In this document: positions 8,675 through 17,659 of the stretch, one piece after another
Position numbering within the stretch: the stretch's first letter is position 1
How the letters are laid out: every line of letters starts with the position of its first letter
Assembly: GCA_015056365.1 (NCBI GenBank)
Contig: SVGM01000013.1
Coordinates: 1 to 64,000 of the forward strand
Reading direction: 5' to 3'
Length of the DNA: 64,000 nt
Source of the DNA: Clostridiales bacterium
GTDB taxonomy: Bacteria > Bacillota > Clostridia > Christensenellales > Aristaeellaceae
Program-made: the position numbers and the translations under genes
Notes under the pieces: generated by a model
Seen by the model: the letters and a program-made list of their open reading frames with translations, nothing else
What the model was told of the DNA's origin: nothing
Database searches by the model: none

Positions 8675-8875
8675 ATGGTACAGATCGATGCGATTTTTAA
8701 ACTGGCAGGTCTGGGGATCGCAGTAGCATTCGTCAGCATGGTGCTGAATCGGGCCGGCAGGGAAGAAGTCGGTACGCTGGTGACGGTGGTGGGGCTGGTG
8801 ATTGCTTTGTTTGTGGCGGTGAATGTGATTTCGGAATTGTTCGGCAGCCTGAAAAACGTCTTTTCCCTCTACTGA
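8675..8875 (+). CDS. spoIIIAC: stage III sporulation protein AC
   Basis: A 66-residue protein with two membrane helices and the usual opening MVQIDAIFKLAGLGI. SpoIIIAC and AD are the small integral membrane parts of the channel complex. AAAGGAG precedes the ATG. The reading frame extends upstream without a usable start, so the family start is preferred. Confidence 0.93.
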   Translation: MVQIDAIFKLAGLGIAVAFVSMVLNRAGREEVGTLVTVVGLVIALFVAVNVISELFGSLKNVFSLY

Positions 8876-8878
8876 GCC

Positions 8879-9265
8879 ATGGCGTTCTGGCAATGGCTTG
8901 GGCTGGCGGTAGCGGCGGCGATGCTGTGCCTGGTGGTTCGCGTTCGTCAGCCGGAGATGGCGGGGATCTGCGCAATTGTTACCGGCGGAATTCTTTTACT
9001 GTCTGCGCTGGAAAGCGTGGAACAGCTGCGGGCGCTCATGGATCGCCTCGCTGCGCTGGGCGGGCTGCAGGCGGACGATCTGGGCATGGTGCTGAAAGTG
9101 CTGGGGATGAGCTATGCAACAGAGCTGGCTGCCCAGACCTGCGAGGACCTGGGGGAAAACGGGCTGGCGCTGAAGGTAGGGATGGCGGGAAAGTTGTGTA
9201 TGTTCAGCGTGATCGCGCCGGTGTTGATTGATTTGCTTGAGATGATCGTGGAGTTGGTACCATGA
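8879..9265 (+). CDS. spoIIIAD: stage III sporulation protein AD
   Basis: 128 residues, largely hydrophobic, with membrane segments at about 5-20, 28-45 and 100-125 and the family-typical stretch VLGMSYATELAAQTCEDLGE. It lies three bases after spoIIIAC and overlaps spoIIIAE by 4 bp. Confidence 0.93.
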   Translation: MAFWQWLGLAVAAAMLCLVVRVRQPEMAGICAIVTGGILLLSALESVEQLRALMDRLAALGGLQADDLGMVLKVLGMSYATELAAQTCEDLGENGLALKVGMAGKLCMFSVIAPVLIDLLEMIVELVP

Positions 9266-10401
9266 GAAAAAGCTGGTTTTGCCTGCTCGCTGTTTGGTGG
9301 TTTGTGCTGGCTGCCGGTTGTGCCAGTGCCTCATCTCTTCAGGAGGGAGTGAGCCAAACCCTTGCTGGCCTTGATTTGGCGGCTTTCGAGAAGACGGTAG
9401 AGGAGAGCGGTCTTTTTTCGATGACCGCTTCCCAGCTATTGAGCAGGCTGGCGGAAGGCGGCGTGGTGATGAGTGCGGAGGATGCGCTCAGGTGGCTGGG
9501 GCATCAGGCGGCCGGTGTGTTCAGCGACAGCTTGTGGCGGATGTCCAAGTTGCTGGCGCCTGCATTGATCGCCACTGTGGCAGGGCAGCTGCATGTACGC
9601 CAGGGTTCTGCCAAGGCGGCACATTACGGCGGCCTGTTAATGACCATGGGTTTTCTGGTGGCGGATCTGCGAACCTACGCAGCGATGTGCAATGGGGCGG
9701 TAGCAGAGATGGCCGGGCTGATGCAGGCGTTATTTCCGCTGCTGGTTACGCTGCTGGCAGCGGTTGGAGGGACTGCCAGCTCCATGTTTTATCAGCCGGC
9801 CGTCATGGCTGCGGCCGGTTCCATGACCACCATGATTCAGCAAGTGACGATGCCCTTTGCTGTCAGCATTGCCGTGCTGACCATGGTGGGCGGACTGAGT
9901 GAAAACCTGCGGGTAAGCAAGCTCAGGCGGCTTCTTAGGCAAGTGGTGGACTGGACGCTGGGTCTTGGCTTTACGGTGTTTATCGGCGTGATGACCGTGC
10001 AGGGGCTTGGCGCAGCGGCAGTGGACGGCGTCAGCATTCGCACGGCTAAGTACGCGATGGACAACTTTATCCCCATTGTGGGCGGTATGTTTGCCGATAC
10101 GGTGGACACGCTGGTGGGCAGTTCCCTGCTGATTCAGAATGCAGTGGGCGTTCTGGGGCTGATCCTGCTGCTGGGAAAGCTGCTGATGCCCCTTTTGCGC
10201 ACGGTGGCAGCGATGCTTTTGTACCGTGCGGCGGCCGCTGTGCTGGAGCCTATGGCGGACAGTCCGCTGTGCCGGTGTATCGGTGATTATGCGGATGTGT
10301 TTTCTCTGTTGTTCATCATCCAGCTCAGCGTGGCGGCAATGTTTTTGCTGCTGGCGGCACAGCTGGTGATGGTGGGCAATATGACGGTGATGCTGAGATA
10401 G
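9262..10401 (+). CDS. spoIIIAE: stage III sporulation protein AE
   Basis: 379 residues: N-terminal signal-like segment (SWFCLLAVWWFVLAAGCASA), then a polytopic membrane domain with GTASSMFYQPAVMAAAG and GLGFTVFIGVMTVQGLGAA, which match the SpoIIIAE family. It is the large membrane component of the SpoIIIA complex. ATG overlaps the spoIIIAD stop. Confidence 0.95.
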   Translation: MRKSWFCLLAVWWFVLAAGCASASSLQEGVSQTLAGLDLAAFEKTVEESGLFSMTASQLLSRLAEGGVVMSAEDALRWLGHQAAGVFSDSLWRMSKLLAPALIATVAGQLHVRQGSAKAAHYGGLLMTMGFLVADLRTYAAMCNGAVAEMAGLMQALFPLLVTLLAAVGGTASSMFYQPAVMAAAGSMTTMIQQVTMPFAVSIAVLTMVGGLSENLRVSKLRRLLRQVVDWTLGLGFTVFIGVMTVQGLGAAAVDGVSIRTAKYAMDNFIPIVGGMFADTVDTLVGSSLLIQNAVGVLGLILLLGKLLMPLLRTVAAMLLYRAAAAVLEPMADSPLCRCIGDYADVFSLLFIIQLSVAAMFLLLAAQLVMVGNMTVMLR

Positions 10402-10416
10402 AGGCGGAGGCGAAGG

Positions 10417-10902
10417 ATGAATGGGTTGGTACGTCAGCTGGCGGTGCTGTCGGTGCTGTGGGCGCTGTGTGAATTGCTTCTGGCAGATGGGAAGCAGCAG
10501 CGGATGGTACGCATGGCCATCAGCCTGATGGTGATGGTGATACTGCTGTCGTCGCTGGCAGGAGTGATCAGTGGGCGCACCGATCAGGAACGGCCGGTAT
10601 TTTCAGTAGAACAGCCGGATAACAAAGCGTCGGGCTATGACCGTATTGCCGTGCTCAGCGTAGCCAATCAGGCAAAAGGACTGTGCGTGCGTACGGCGCA
10701 AAGGGCAGGTTATCAGGCGGATGCGGTGGTATACCTGCATGAGGATGGGTCATTGGAGCAGGTGGAATTGTTTTTGGCCCGGGGGAATACCCTTCCTCTG
10801 ATGGACGAGAACACACTGGCGCAAACCATTGCTAAGCTGCTGTCGGCATCGCCGGAGCAGGTTCGTTGGGAAACTGTCACCAAGGAGGCGGGGGATGAGT
10901 GA
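10417..10902 (+). CDS. spoIIIAF: stage III sporulation protein AF
   Basis: 161 residues with two N-terminal membrane helices (LAVLSVLWALCELLL and AISLMVMVILLSSLAGVISG) and a soluble ring-building-motif-like domain, as in SpoIIIAF. Ribosome-binding site GGCGGAGGCG upstream; overlaps spoIIIAG by 4 bp. Confidence 0.9.
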   Translation: MNGLVRQLAVLSVLWALCELLLADGKQQRMVRMAISLMVMVILLSSLAGVISGRTDQERPVFSVEQPDNKASGYDRIAVLSVANQAKGLCVRTAQRAGYQADAVVYLHEDGSLEQVELFLARGNTLPLMDENTLAQTIAKLLSASPEQVRWETVTKEAGDE

Positions 10903-11246
10903 ACCTCAAACAGTTGGTTGCAAACAAGACGCTTTTATGGGTCGCGGTGGCACTAGCAGCGCTGATGGCGGCGCTGATGCTGGGCGGCGGCACAAGCAGC
11001 ATGGAAAACCGGGAAGAAAAGCGCATTGCAGAGGTACTTAGCTGCATGGCCGGCGCTGGAAAAGTGGAGGTTGCATTGTTTTACGCTACATCCGGCGACG
11101 GCGGGAATGCCGCGCTGCCCACAGGCGCCGTGGTCGTGGCGGAGGGCGCGGAGGCGCTGGACGTCAGGCTGAGTCTGATCCGGGCGGTGCGTACGCTGCT
11201 GAGCCTTCCGGAGTCGGCTGTGGACGTGTTCCCTATGGAAAAGTAG
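10899..11246 (+). CDS. spoIIIAG: stage III sporulation protein AG, short form
   Basis: 115 residues starting with GTG, one membrane helix (LLWVAVALAALMAALML) and a compact domain ending in RTLLSLPESAVDVFPM. In B. subtilis SpoIIIAG forms the large ring in the intermembrane space and is about 230 residues; this one is about half as long and lacks most of the insert between the helix and the ring-building fold. Position between AF and AH and the conserved C-terminal motif support the name. Confidence 0.85.
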   Translation: MNLKQLVANKTLLWVAVALAALMAALMLGGGTSSMENREEKRIAEVLSCMAGAGKVEVALFYATSGDGGNAALPTGAVVVAEGAEALDVRLSLIRAVRTLLSLPESAVDVFPMEK

Positions 11247-11263
11247 AAGTGTGGAGGGCATCA

Positions 11264-11800
11264 ATGAAAAAGGACGAACTTCCGTTTGAGGGGAAAACCA
11301 AAAAAGAAAAACGACGCTCATGGCTCAGATGGGCCATACTGGCGGTGCTGATCGTCGCGGTGGCGCTGATTTGGCGGGGAAAGGCAGACAGGCTTTTTGC
11401 GGCTGGTACGCCGACGCCTGCACCTACTGTGCTGCCGCAGGCCACGGCCACTCCTTCCGTCCAAACGGCACGGGAGACAAGGGAGGCAGCCTACGAGAAG
11501 GATTTAGCCATGCTGCGAAATATGATGCAGGACGAAAACGTCCAGCAGGAGGTGCGTCAGCAGGCGGGGCTGCAGATCGAACGCATGATCGCAGAGCATC
11601 AGACGGAACTGGGACTGGAGGAAGCGCTGATCAGCGCAGGTTTTGGCCCGTGCATGGTGCTAATGCAAAACGATGCGCTCACCGTTATGGTAAGCGCACC
11701 GGAACTGTCCGGCGCACAAAGCGCCGCGATTCTATCTGTTTGTGTTGCCCATACCGAGGTGAGCCTGGACAATATCCGCGTGATGCCGGGAAGCCTGTAA
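11264..11800 (+). CDS. spoIIIAH: stage III sporulation protein AH
   Basis: SpoIIIAH bridges mother cell and forespore membranes by binding SpoIIQ. 178 residues: basic N-terminus, one membrane helix (WAILAVLIVAVALIW), a Thr/Pro linker (GTPTPAPTVLPQATATPS), then the YscJ/FliF-like domain with coiled-coil-prone MLRNMMQDENVQQEVRQQ and a C-terminal VSAPELSGAQSAAI motif. ATG at 11264 follows GGAGG; an in-frame GTG at 11249 lies before that site. Ends 3 bp before a convergent gene. Confidence 0.93.
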   Translation: MKKDELPFEGKTKKEKRRSWLRWAILAVLIVAVALIWRGKADRLFAAGTPTPAPTVLPQATATPSVQTARETREAAYEKDLAMLRNMMQDENVQQEVRQQAGLQIERMIAEHQTELGLEEALISAGFGPCMVLMQNDALTVMVSAPELSGAQSAAILSVCVAHTEVSLDNIRVMPGSL

Positions 11801-11803
11801 GGA

Positions 11804-12190
11804 TCATTCGCCCTGGTCTTCTTCGGAGGGGAGAGAAGCGGCTTCGGCTTCTTCCTGTGCCAGCTGCTTCTTTTCCTGGCGTTTTTCTTCCACGTCGATC
11901 TCCCAGTGCAGCAGCAGCGTCAGCAGGCTGCGCAAAAGGATGATCGCCGCCAGTGTGCCCAGTTCGCTCCAGCCGCTGACGATAACAGAACGAAGCACTT
12001 CGCTGCCGATCTTGAACTCCAGACCGAGCATGATGCCCTGAGCCAATTGAATGCGGGTGCCTTCGTCTTTTTTCACAAAGCCGATAAAGCCGCGGAACAT
12101 ACTCCAAACGATCACAATAATGCCAGCCAATTCGATCAGCAGAATGCAAAAGCGAACCAGCGTCTCAAAGCCGTGTTCCAATTCCAGCAT
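11804..12190 (-). CDS. DUF1622-type membrane protein
   Basis: 128 residues with helices at about 10-30 and 65-90. The pattern RFCILLIELAGIIVIVW, then QGIMLGLEFKIGSEVLRS and TLAAIILLRSLLTLLLHWEI, matches the small DUF1622 membrane family, whose function is unknown. A charged Glu/Gln-rich tail follows. ATG at 12190 after GGGAGG is chosen; the frame extends 11 residues further without a site. Divergent from hemW. Confidence 0.8.
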   Translation of the reverse strand: MLELEHGFETLVRFCILLIELAGIIVIVWSMFRGFIGFVKKDEGTRIQLAQGIMLGLEFKIGSEVLRSVIVSGWSELGTLAAIILLRSLLTLLLHWEIDVEEKRQEKKQLAQEEAEAASLPSEEDQGE

Positions 12191-12209
12191 GGTGATACCT
12201 CCCTGATTG

Positions 12210-12218
12210 TGATATAAT
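12210..12218 (+). promoter_or_regulatory. extended -10 promoter of hemW
   Basis: TGATATAAT, an extended -10 with no clear -35 box. It lies 19 bases before the start codon, so the predicted leader is very short and begins at the ribosome-binding site. Confidence 0.55.
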
Positions 12219-12236
12219 CGCACCGGAGGGGTGCAT

Positions 12237-13403
12237 ATGCTATTACAATTATATCTCCATTTTCCATTTTGTAAAAGGAAATGTTTATATTGCGATTTTA
12301 CCTCCTGTCAGGCCACGGAAGTGCAGATGGCTGAATACTGCCTGGTGCTGCAGGATGAGATTCGCCGCGCGGCTGCTCGCTATCCCGATGCACGTGTAAC
12401 GACGGTATTTCTGGGCGGCGGCACGCCGTCTGTGGTGCCTGCGGCGATGATGCGGCAGGTACTGCGTGCGCTGCGTTCCAGTTTTCGCTTTGCGCAGGAT
12501 GTGGAGTTCACCAGCGAGGCAAACCCAGGCACGCTGACGCAACCATGGCTGGAAGCTGTCATGGAGGGCGGGCTGAACCGGCTGTCCTTGGGCGTACAGG
12601 CAGCGCAGGATGAACTGCTGGCTCGCATCGGGCGCATCCATCCCTTTGCCCAGGCAGTGGACAGCATCAGGCTGGTAAAGCAGATGGGCGTCAGCAACAT
12701 CAATGCGGATGTGATGTACGGCTTGCCCGGACAAACGCAGACGGAGTATCTGGAAACGCTGGATCGGGTGTGCGATACGGGGGTGACCCATTTATCCGCC
12801 TACAGTCTGATTTTGGAGGAGGGCACGCCACTATGCGCGCAGGTGGAAGCCGGTGAGATTACCGTGCCGGACGACGACGCTTGCGCTGAGATGACACAGC
12901 GGGGAATTGAGCTGTTGGAAAAAGCCGGCTATCATCAGTATGAGATCAGTAACTACGCCAGAGATGGTTTCGTCTGCAGGCATAACATCGGCTACTGGCA
13001 GGGCGCCTGGTATCTGGGGATGGGCGTGGCAGCTCACAGCATGCTGCCCCCGGATGCCGCTGAAGCAGCGCAGGGTGCGGTGCGTGTGCGCGCCGCCAAC
13101 ACCGATCACCTGTCTGACTACCTGAAAGGAGCCTGGGAACGGCAGGAACGCAGCTTGATCAAGGCGGACGAGGCCATGTTTGAAACCATGATGCTGGGTC
13201 TTCGAATGACGCAAGGGGTCAGCGAAGCGCATTTTGCTGCGATGCACGGCATGCCCATGGAACAACGCTATCAGGCGCAGCTGGCAGGTTTGATCGCAGA
13301 TGGACTTGCTAAGTGGCAGGGAGAGGGCGCCGAGCGCAGGTTTGCGCTGACACCCCGCGGCTTGCTGCTTCAGAACGAGGCGCTACTTCGACTGATGGAC
13401 TGA
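12237..13403 (+). CDS. hemW: HemW-type radical SAM protein
   Basis: HemW is a heme chaperone related to oxygen-independent coproporphyrinogen III oxidase. The 388-residue protein has the radical SAM cluster motif CxxxCxxC in FCKRKCLYCDF near residue 12, then GGGTPS, EANPG, RLSLGVQ and DVMYGLPGQT, and a C-terminal HemN domain with GLRMTQGV. The N-terminal His/Phe region and the CDF end are typical of HemW rather than HemN. ATG at 12237 follows GGAGGG by 6 bases; GTG at 12231 is a less likely start. Confidence 0.92.
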   Translation: MLLQLYLHFPFCKRKCLYCDFTSCQATEVQMAEYCLVLQDEIRRAAARYPDARVTTVFLGGGTPSVVPAAMMRQVLRALRSSFRFAQDVEFTSEANPGTLTQPWLEAVMEGGLNRLSLGVQAAQDELLARIGRIHPFAQAVDSIRLVKQMGVSNINADVMYGLPGQTQTEYLETLDRVCDTGVTHLSAYSLILEEGTPLCAQVEAGEITVPDDDACAEMTQRGIELLEKAGYHQYEISNYARDGFVCRHNIGYWQGAWYLGMGVAAHSMLPPDAAEAAQGAVRVRAANTDHLSDYLKGAWERQERSLIKADEAMFETMMLGLRMTQGVSEAHFAAMHGMPMEQRYQAQLAGLIADGLAKWQGEGAERRFALTPRGLLLQNEALLRLMD

Positions 13404-13445
13404 CAAACGGCGCACAGGCATAACGAAAGCCTGTGCGCCGTTTGT
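13403..13445 (+). terminator. terminator of hemW
   Basis: Long hairpin starting at the stop codon, ACAAACGGCGCACAGGC pairing across an 8-base loop, then TTTGTC. It also faces the minus-strand hemolysin III remnant. Confidence 0.85.
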
Positions 13446-13450
13446 CTTGG

Positions 13451-13531
13451 TTACAGCACATAAAAGAAGATACAGACGAAATGACAGAGGCCTGCCACCA
13501 ATACGAACAAGTGAAAGATGAAATGAAATCC
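13451..13531 (-). pseudogene. remnant of a hemolysin III / TrhA membrane protein (last ~26 codons)
   Basis: The minus strand ends with GFHFIFHLFVL..GLCHF..IFFYVL and a stop. This is the last membrane helix of the hemolysin III (PAQR-related) family, with the conserved His residues of the HxxxHLFVL and CHF motifs. Upstream the frame continues into sequence with no membrane helices and no family resemblance, so the other six helices are gone. The rest of the region has become promoter and operator for hrcA. An intact gene is excluded by length. Confidence 0.65.
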
Positions 13532-13674
13532 GCAGGGGCGTCGGCGATGTGTATATTTTCCCTGAAAAGGGGCGGAGGAAACGGCAGCGTTTTTACAGCT
13601 TTGTTTGTTTGCTTTTGAGCGCCGACGGGTTTGTGAACATTCCTTAAACTTGGATGAGAAAAGGAAAAATTCTC

Positions 13675-13703
13675 TTGACAAAGAGACCCAGGGAGCATAT
13701 GAT
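13675..13703 (+). promoter_or_regulatory. promoter of the hrcA operon
   Basis: TTGACA, 17-base spacer, TATGAT. The predicted start site falls at the left edge of the CIRCE operator. Confidence 0.9.
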
Positions 13704-13712
13704 ATGCATGTG

Positions 13713-13739
13713 TTAGCACTCGCCTTCGATGAGTGCTAA
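13713..13739 (+). promoter_or_regulatory. CIRCE operator (HrcA binding site)
   Basis: Perfect CIRCE: TTAGCACTC, 9 bases, GAGTGCTAA. HrcA binds it and represses the operon until unfolded proteins titrate GroE. It starts about 10 bases after the -10 box. Confidence 0.98.
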
Positions 13740-13776
13740 CAATCCAAAAGAAATACAGGATAAGGAGGCAGCAGCC

Positions 13777-14808
13777 ATGATGATGGACGCACGCAAGTTC
13801 CGCATCTTGCAGGCGATCATCGACGACTACATCCTCACGGCGATTCCTGTGGGCAGCCGAACCATCTCCAAAAAATACGAGATGGGATTAAGCTCCGCCA
13901 CCATCCGCAATGAAATGAGCGATCTGGAGGAGCTTGGCTATCTGGATCAGCCCCATGTAAGCGCGGGGCGCATCCCCAGTGCAAAGGCCTATCGGCTTTA
14001 TGTGGATCAGCTTTTGCAAAAAGGCATCATCCCCACAGGAGAGAGCGAGAACGTGCATCGCTATTTCGATGACCGTACCCGACAGATGGAGGACGTGATC
14101 AACCACGCAGCCAAGGTGCTCAGCGGTTTGACCCATTACACTTCGCTGGTGCTCAGCCCCAAGGGCAAGGAGCTCCGTATTCGTAACCTGCAGCTGGTGC
14201 CCGTCAGCCACAATAGCGCGCTGATGGTCATTGTTACCGACGGCGGCATCGTCAGGGATACGGTGGTCAATGTGGGGGAGGGACTGGACGCAGATACCCT
14301 TTATGCCATCAGCCGCATGCTCACCGAGCGCCTGAATGGTCATACCCTCAGCGAGGCCAGCGAAATGCTCACCGGCGCGCGCCAGGGAATGCAGGAAAAC
14401 CATCGGGTCCTCATGGGCGACATTGCAGCGTTTATGGGACAGGCTGGTACTGGCAGCGGTCAGGCCAAGCTGGCTTTGGGCGGTCCCAGTAATATCCTCA
14501 ACTTTCCTGAATATAACGACGTGGAGAAGGCCAAGGGCTTTCTCAGCGTGCTGGAAACCAAGGAAAAACTGGTGGATCTGCTGGAAAGCCACGGAGAGAT
14601 GGCCTTTACAGTGCGCATCGGTCCCGAGACAGGGATTCCGGAACTTAGCGATTGCTCGCTGGTCACCGCCACCTACCGCCTGGGGGACAATACCCACGGC
14701 ACCATTGGCGTTATCGGCCCCACGCGTATGCAGTACGGTCACGTACTGAGCATTTTGAACGCCATGGGGCAGCAACTCAGCAGTCTATTGGGACAACATA
14801 AGGAGTGA
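13777..14808 (+). CDS. hrcA: heat-inducible transcription repressor HrcA
   Basis: HrcA binds CIRCE and represses chaperone genes. The 343-residue protein starts MMMDARKFRILQAIIDDYI and has the winged-helix signature PVGSRTISKKYEMGLSSATI and NEMSDLEELGYL..PHVSAGRIPS, followed by the GAF-like dimer domain ending in NYGxVIGIIGP-like TIGVIGPTRMQYGHV. ATG at 13777 follows AAGGAGG; an earlier in-frame ATG lies inside the CIRCE element and is not a start. First gene of hrcA-grpE-dnaK, autoregulated. Confidence 0.97.
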   Translation: MMMDARKFRILQAIIDDYILTAIPVGSRTISKKYEMGLSSATIRNEMSDLEELGYLDQPHVSAGRIPSAKAYRLYVDQLLQKGIIPTGESENVHRYFDDRTRQMEDVINHAAKVLSGLTHYTSLVLSPKGKELRIRNLQLVPVSHNSALMVIVTDGGIVRDTVVNVGEGLDADTLYAISRMLTERLNGHTLSEASEMLTGARQGMQENHRVLMGDIAAFMGQAGTGSGQAKLALGGPSNILNFPEYNDVEKAKGFLSVLETKEKLVDLLESHGEMAFTVRIGPETGIPELSDCSLVTATYRLGDNTHGTIGVIGPTRMQYGHVLSILNAMGQQLSSLLGQHKE

Positions 14809-14815
14809 CACGGAC

Positions 14816-15469
14816 TTGTCCAAGAAGAGAAGAAGCGAAAAGAACGCAACTGAACAGGAAAATCTGACGGCCGAGGAAATGGAGACCGTACAGACCGAGG
14901 CACAGGAACCCACGGCAGAGGAGCCTGCACAGGAAACCGCCGCTGAGCAGACTGCCGCAGAAGCGGCTGCTGACGAAGCAGAAGAACCTCAGCAGGAGGC
15001 AGAGCAGGAAGATGAACAGGCACAGGCGCTGAAGGAAGCGTTGGCCAAGCAGGAGGAATACCTGACTCTGGCTCAGCGGATTCAGGCGGACTTTGAAAAC
15101 TTCCGCCGCCGTAACCGCAACGTGCGTGCGGAAGCCTTCGACGAGGGCGCAGCTGCCTTCGTCACCACACTTTTGCCGGTTGTGGATAATCTGGAACGCG
15201 CCATTGCCGCCGCCCAGAACACCACGGACGAGTCCTTGAAGGTGGGCGTGGAGATGGTCTATCGCCAGCTGTGCGACGCCTTTACCAAGCGGGGCATCAC
15301 CGTGATTGACCGCAAGGGCGAGCCCTTTGACCCCAAGCTGGAGAACGCCGTGATGCAGGGAAGCGCTGAGGACGGCGAGCCCGGCACCGTGTGCGACGTG
15401 TTCCAGAAGGGTTACAAGCTGGGAGAAACCGTTCTTCGCCACGCCATGGTGAAGGTCGTTCCTGAATAA
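14816..15469 (+). CDS. grpE: nucleotide exchange factor GrpE
   Basis: GrpE releases ADP from DnaK. 217 residues with a long acidic Ala/Glu/Gln-rich N-terminal tail (about 1-75), then the dimerisation helix (YLTLAQRIQADFENFRRRN) and the C-terminal beta domain with EPFDPKLENAVM and VCDVFQKGYKLGETVLRHAMVKV. The start is TTG at 14816 with AAGGAG 10 bases upstream. Seven bases after hrcA. Confidence 0.96.
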   Translation: MSKKRRSEKNATEQENLTAEEMETVQTEAQEPTAEEPAQETAAEQTAAEAAADEAEEPQQEAEQEDEQAQALKEALAKQEEYLTLAQRIQADFENFRRRNRNVRAEAFDEGAAAFVTTLLPVVDNLERAIAAAQNTTDESLKVGVEMVYRQLCDAFTKRGITVIDRKGEPFDPKLENAVMQGSAEDGEPGTVCDVFQKGYKLGETVLRHAMVKVVPE

Positions 15470-15524
15470 TTTCGTTTTCACCGCATAACCCTTGATATTC
15501 AGCCATAACAACAACCACCCATGA

Positions 15525-17363
<1,839 letters not shown>

Positions 17364-17659
17364 GTTTGAAGAGGGCGAAATGAGTGGGGTGCAGAGGCTT
17401 TATGCTCCTGCGGGGTGCGGGCAGAGCTCGCAAGCCTGCGCAGCAGCGCAGAGACGAGAGCACAGAGCGCCAATGGCGCAAGATGTGCGGCTGCAATCAG
17501 CAGCATTTCGGCTTCTGAGCAAGCTGCGAACCCGATAAACTCCCGCACCTGTTCAGCCATATATCGCAAATCCCCTTATCCCGCTCTGGCGGGCAAGGGG
17601 ATTGCGGTCTGTTTGCACAAAAGCGATTTTGAGAGAAACATCACTAAGTAGGTGAGCAA
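17364..17659. other. 296-bp dnaK-dnaJ spacer
   Basis: No clear gene. A minus-strand ORF of about 66 codons starts at ATG 17559 and ends at 17360 with one hydrophobic stretch, but it has no good ribosome-binding site and overlaps the dnaK stop; I do not call it. Several short AGAGC/GAGAGC-like blocks occur. The right part holds a strong hairpin and a T-poor stretch before dnaJ. Confidence 0.4.
17566..17605 (+). terminator. hairpin between dnaK and dnaJ
   Basis: GCAAATCCCCTT..CCCGC, 4-base loop, GCGGG..AAGGGGATTGC. Only a weak T-rich stretch (GTCTGTTTGC) follows, so it may be a partial terminator or mRNA processing site that sets the DnaK:DnaJ ratio. Confidence 0.55.

Noticed and set aside
13729..13776. 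Upstream ATG for hrcA at 13729
   Set aside because: It lies within the CIRCE operator and has no ribosome-binding site; ATG 13777 follows AAGGAGG and gives the family N-terminus.
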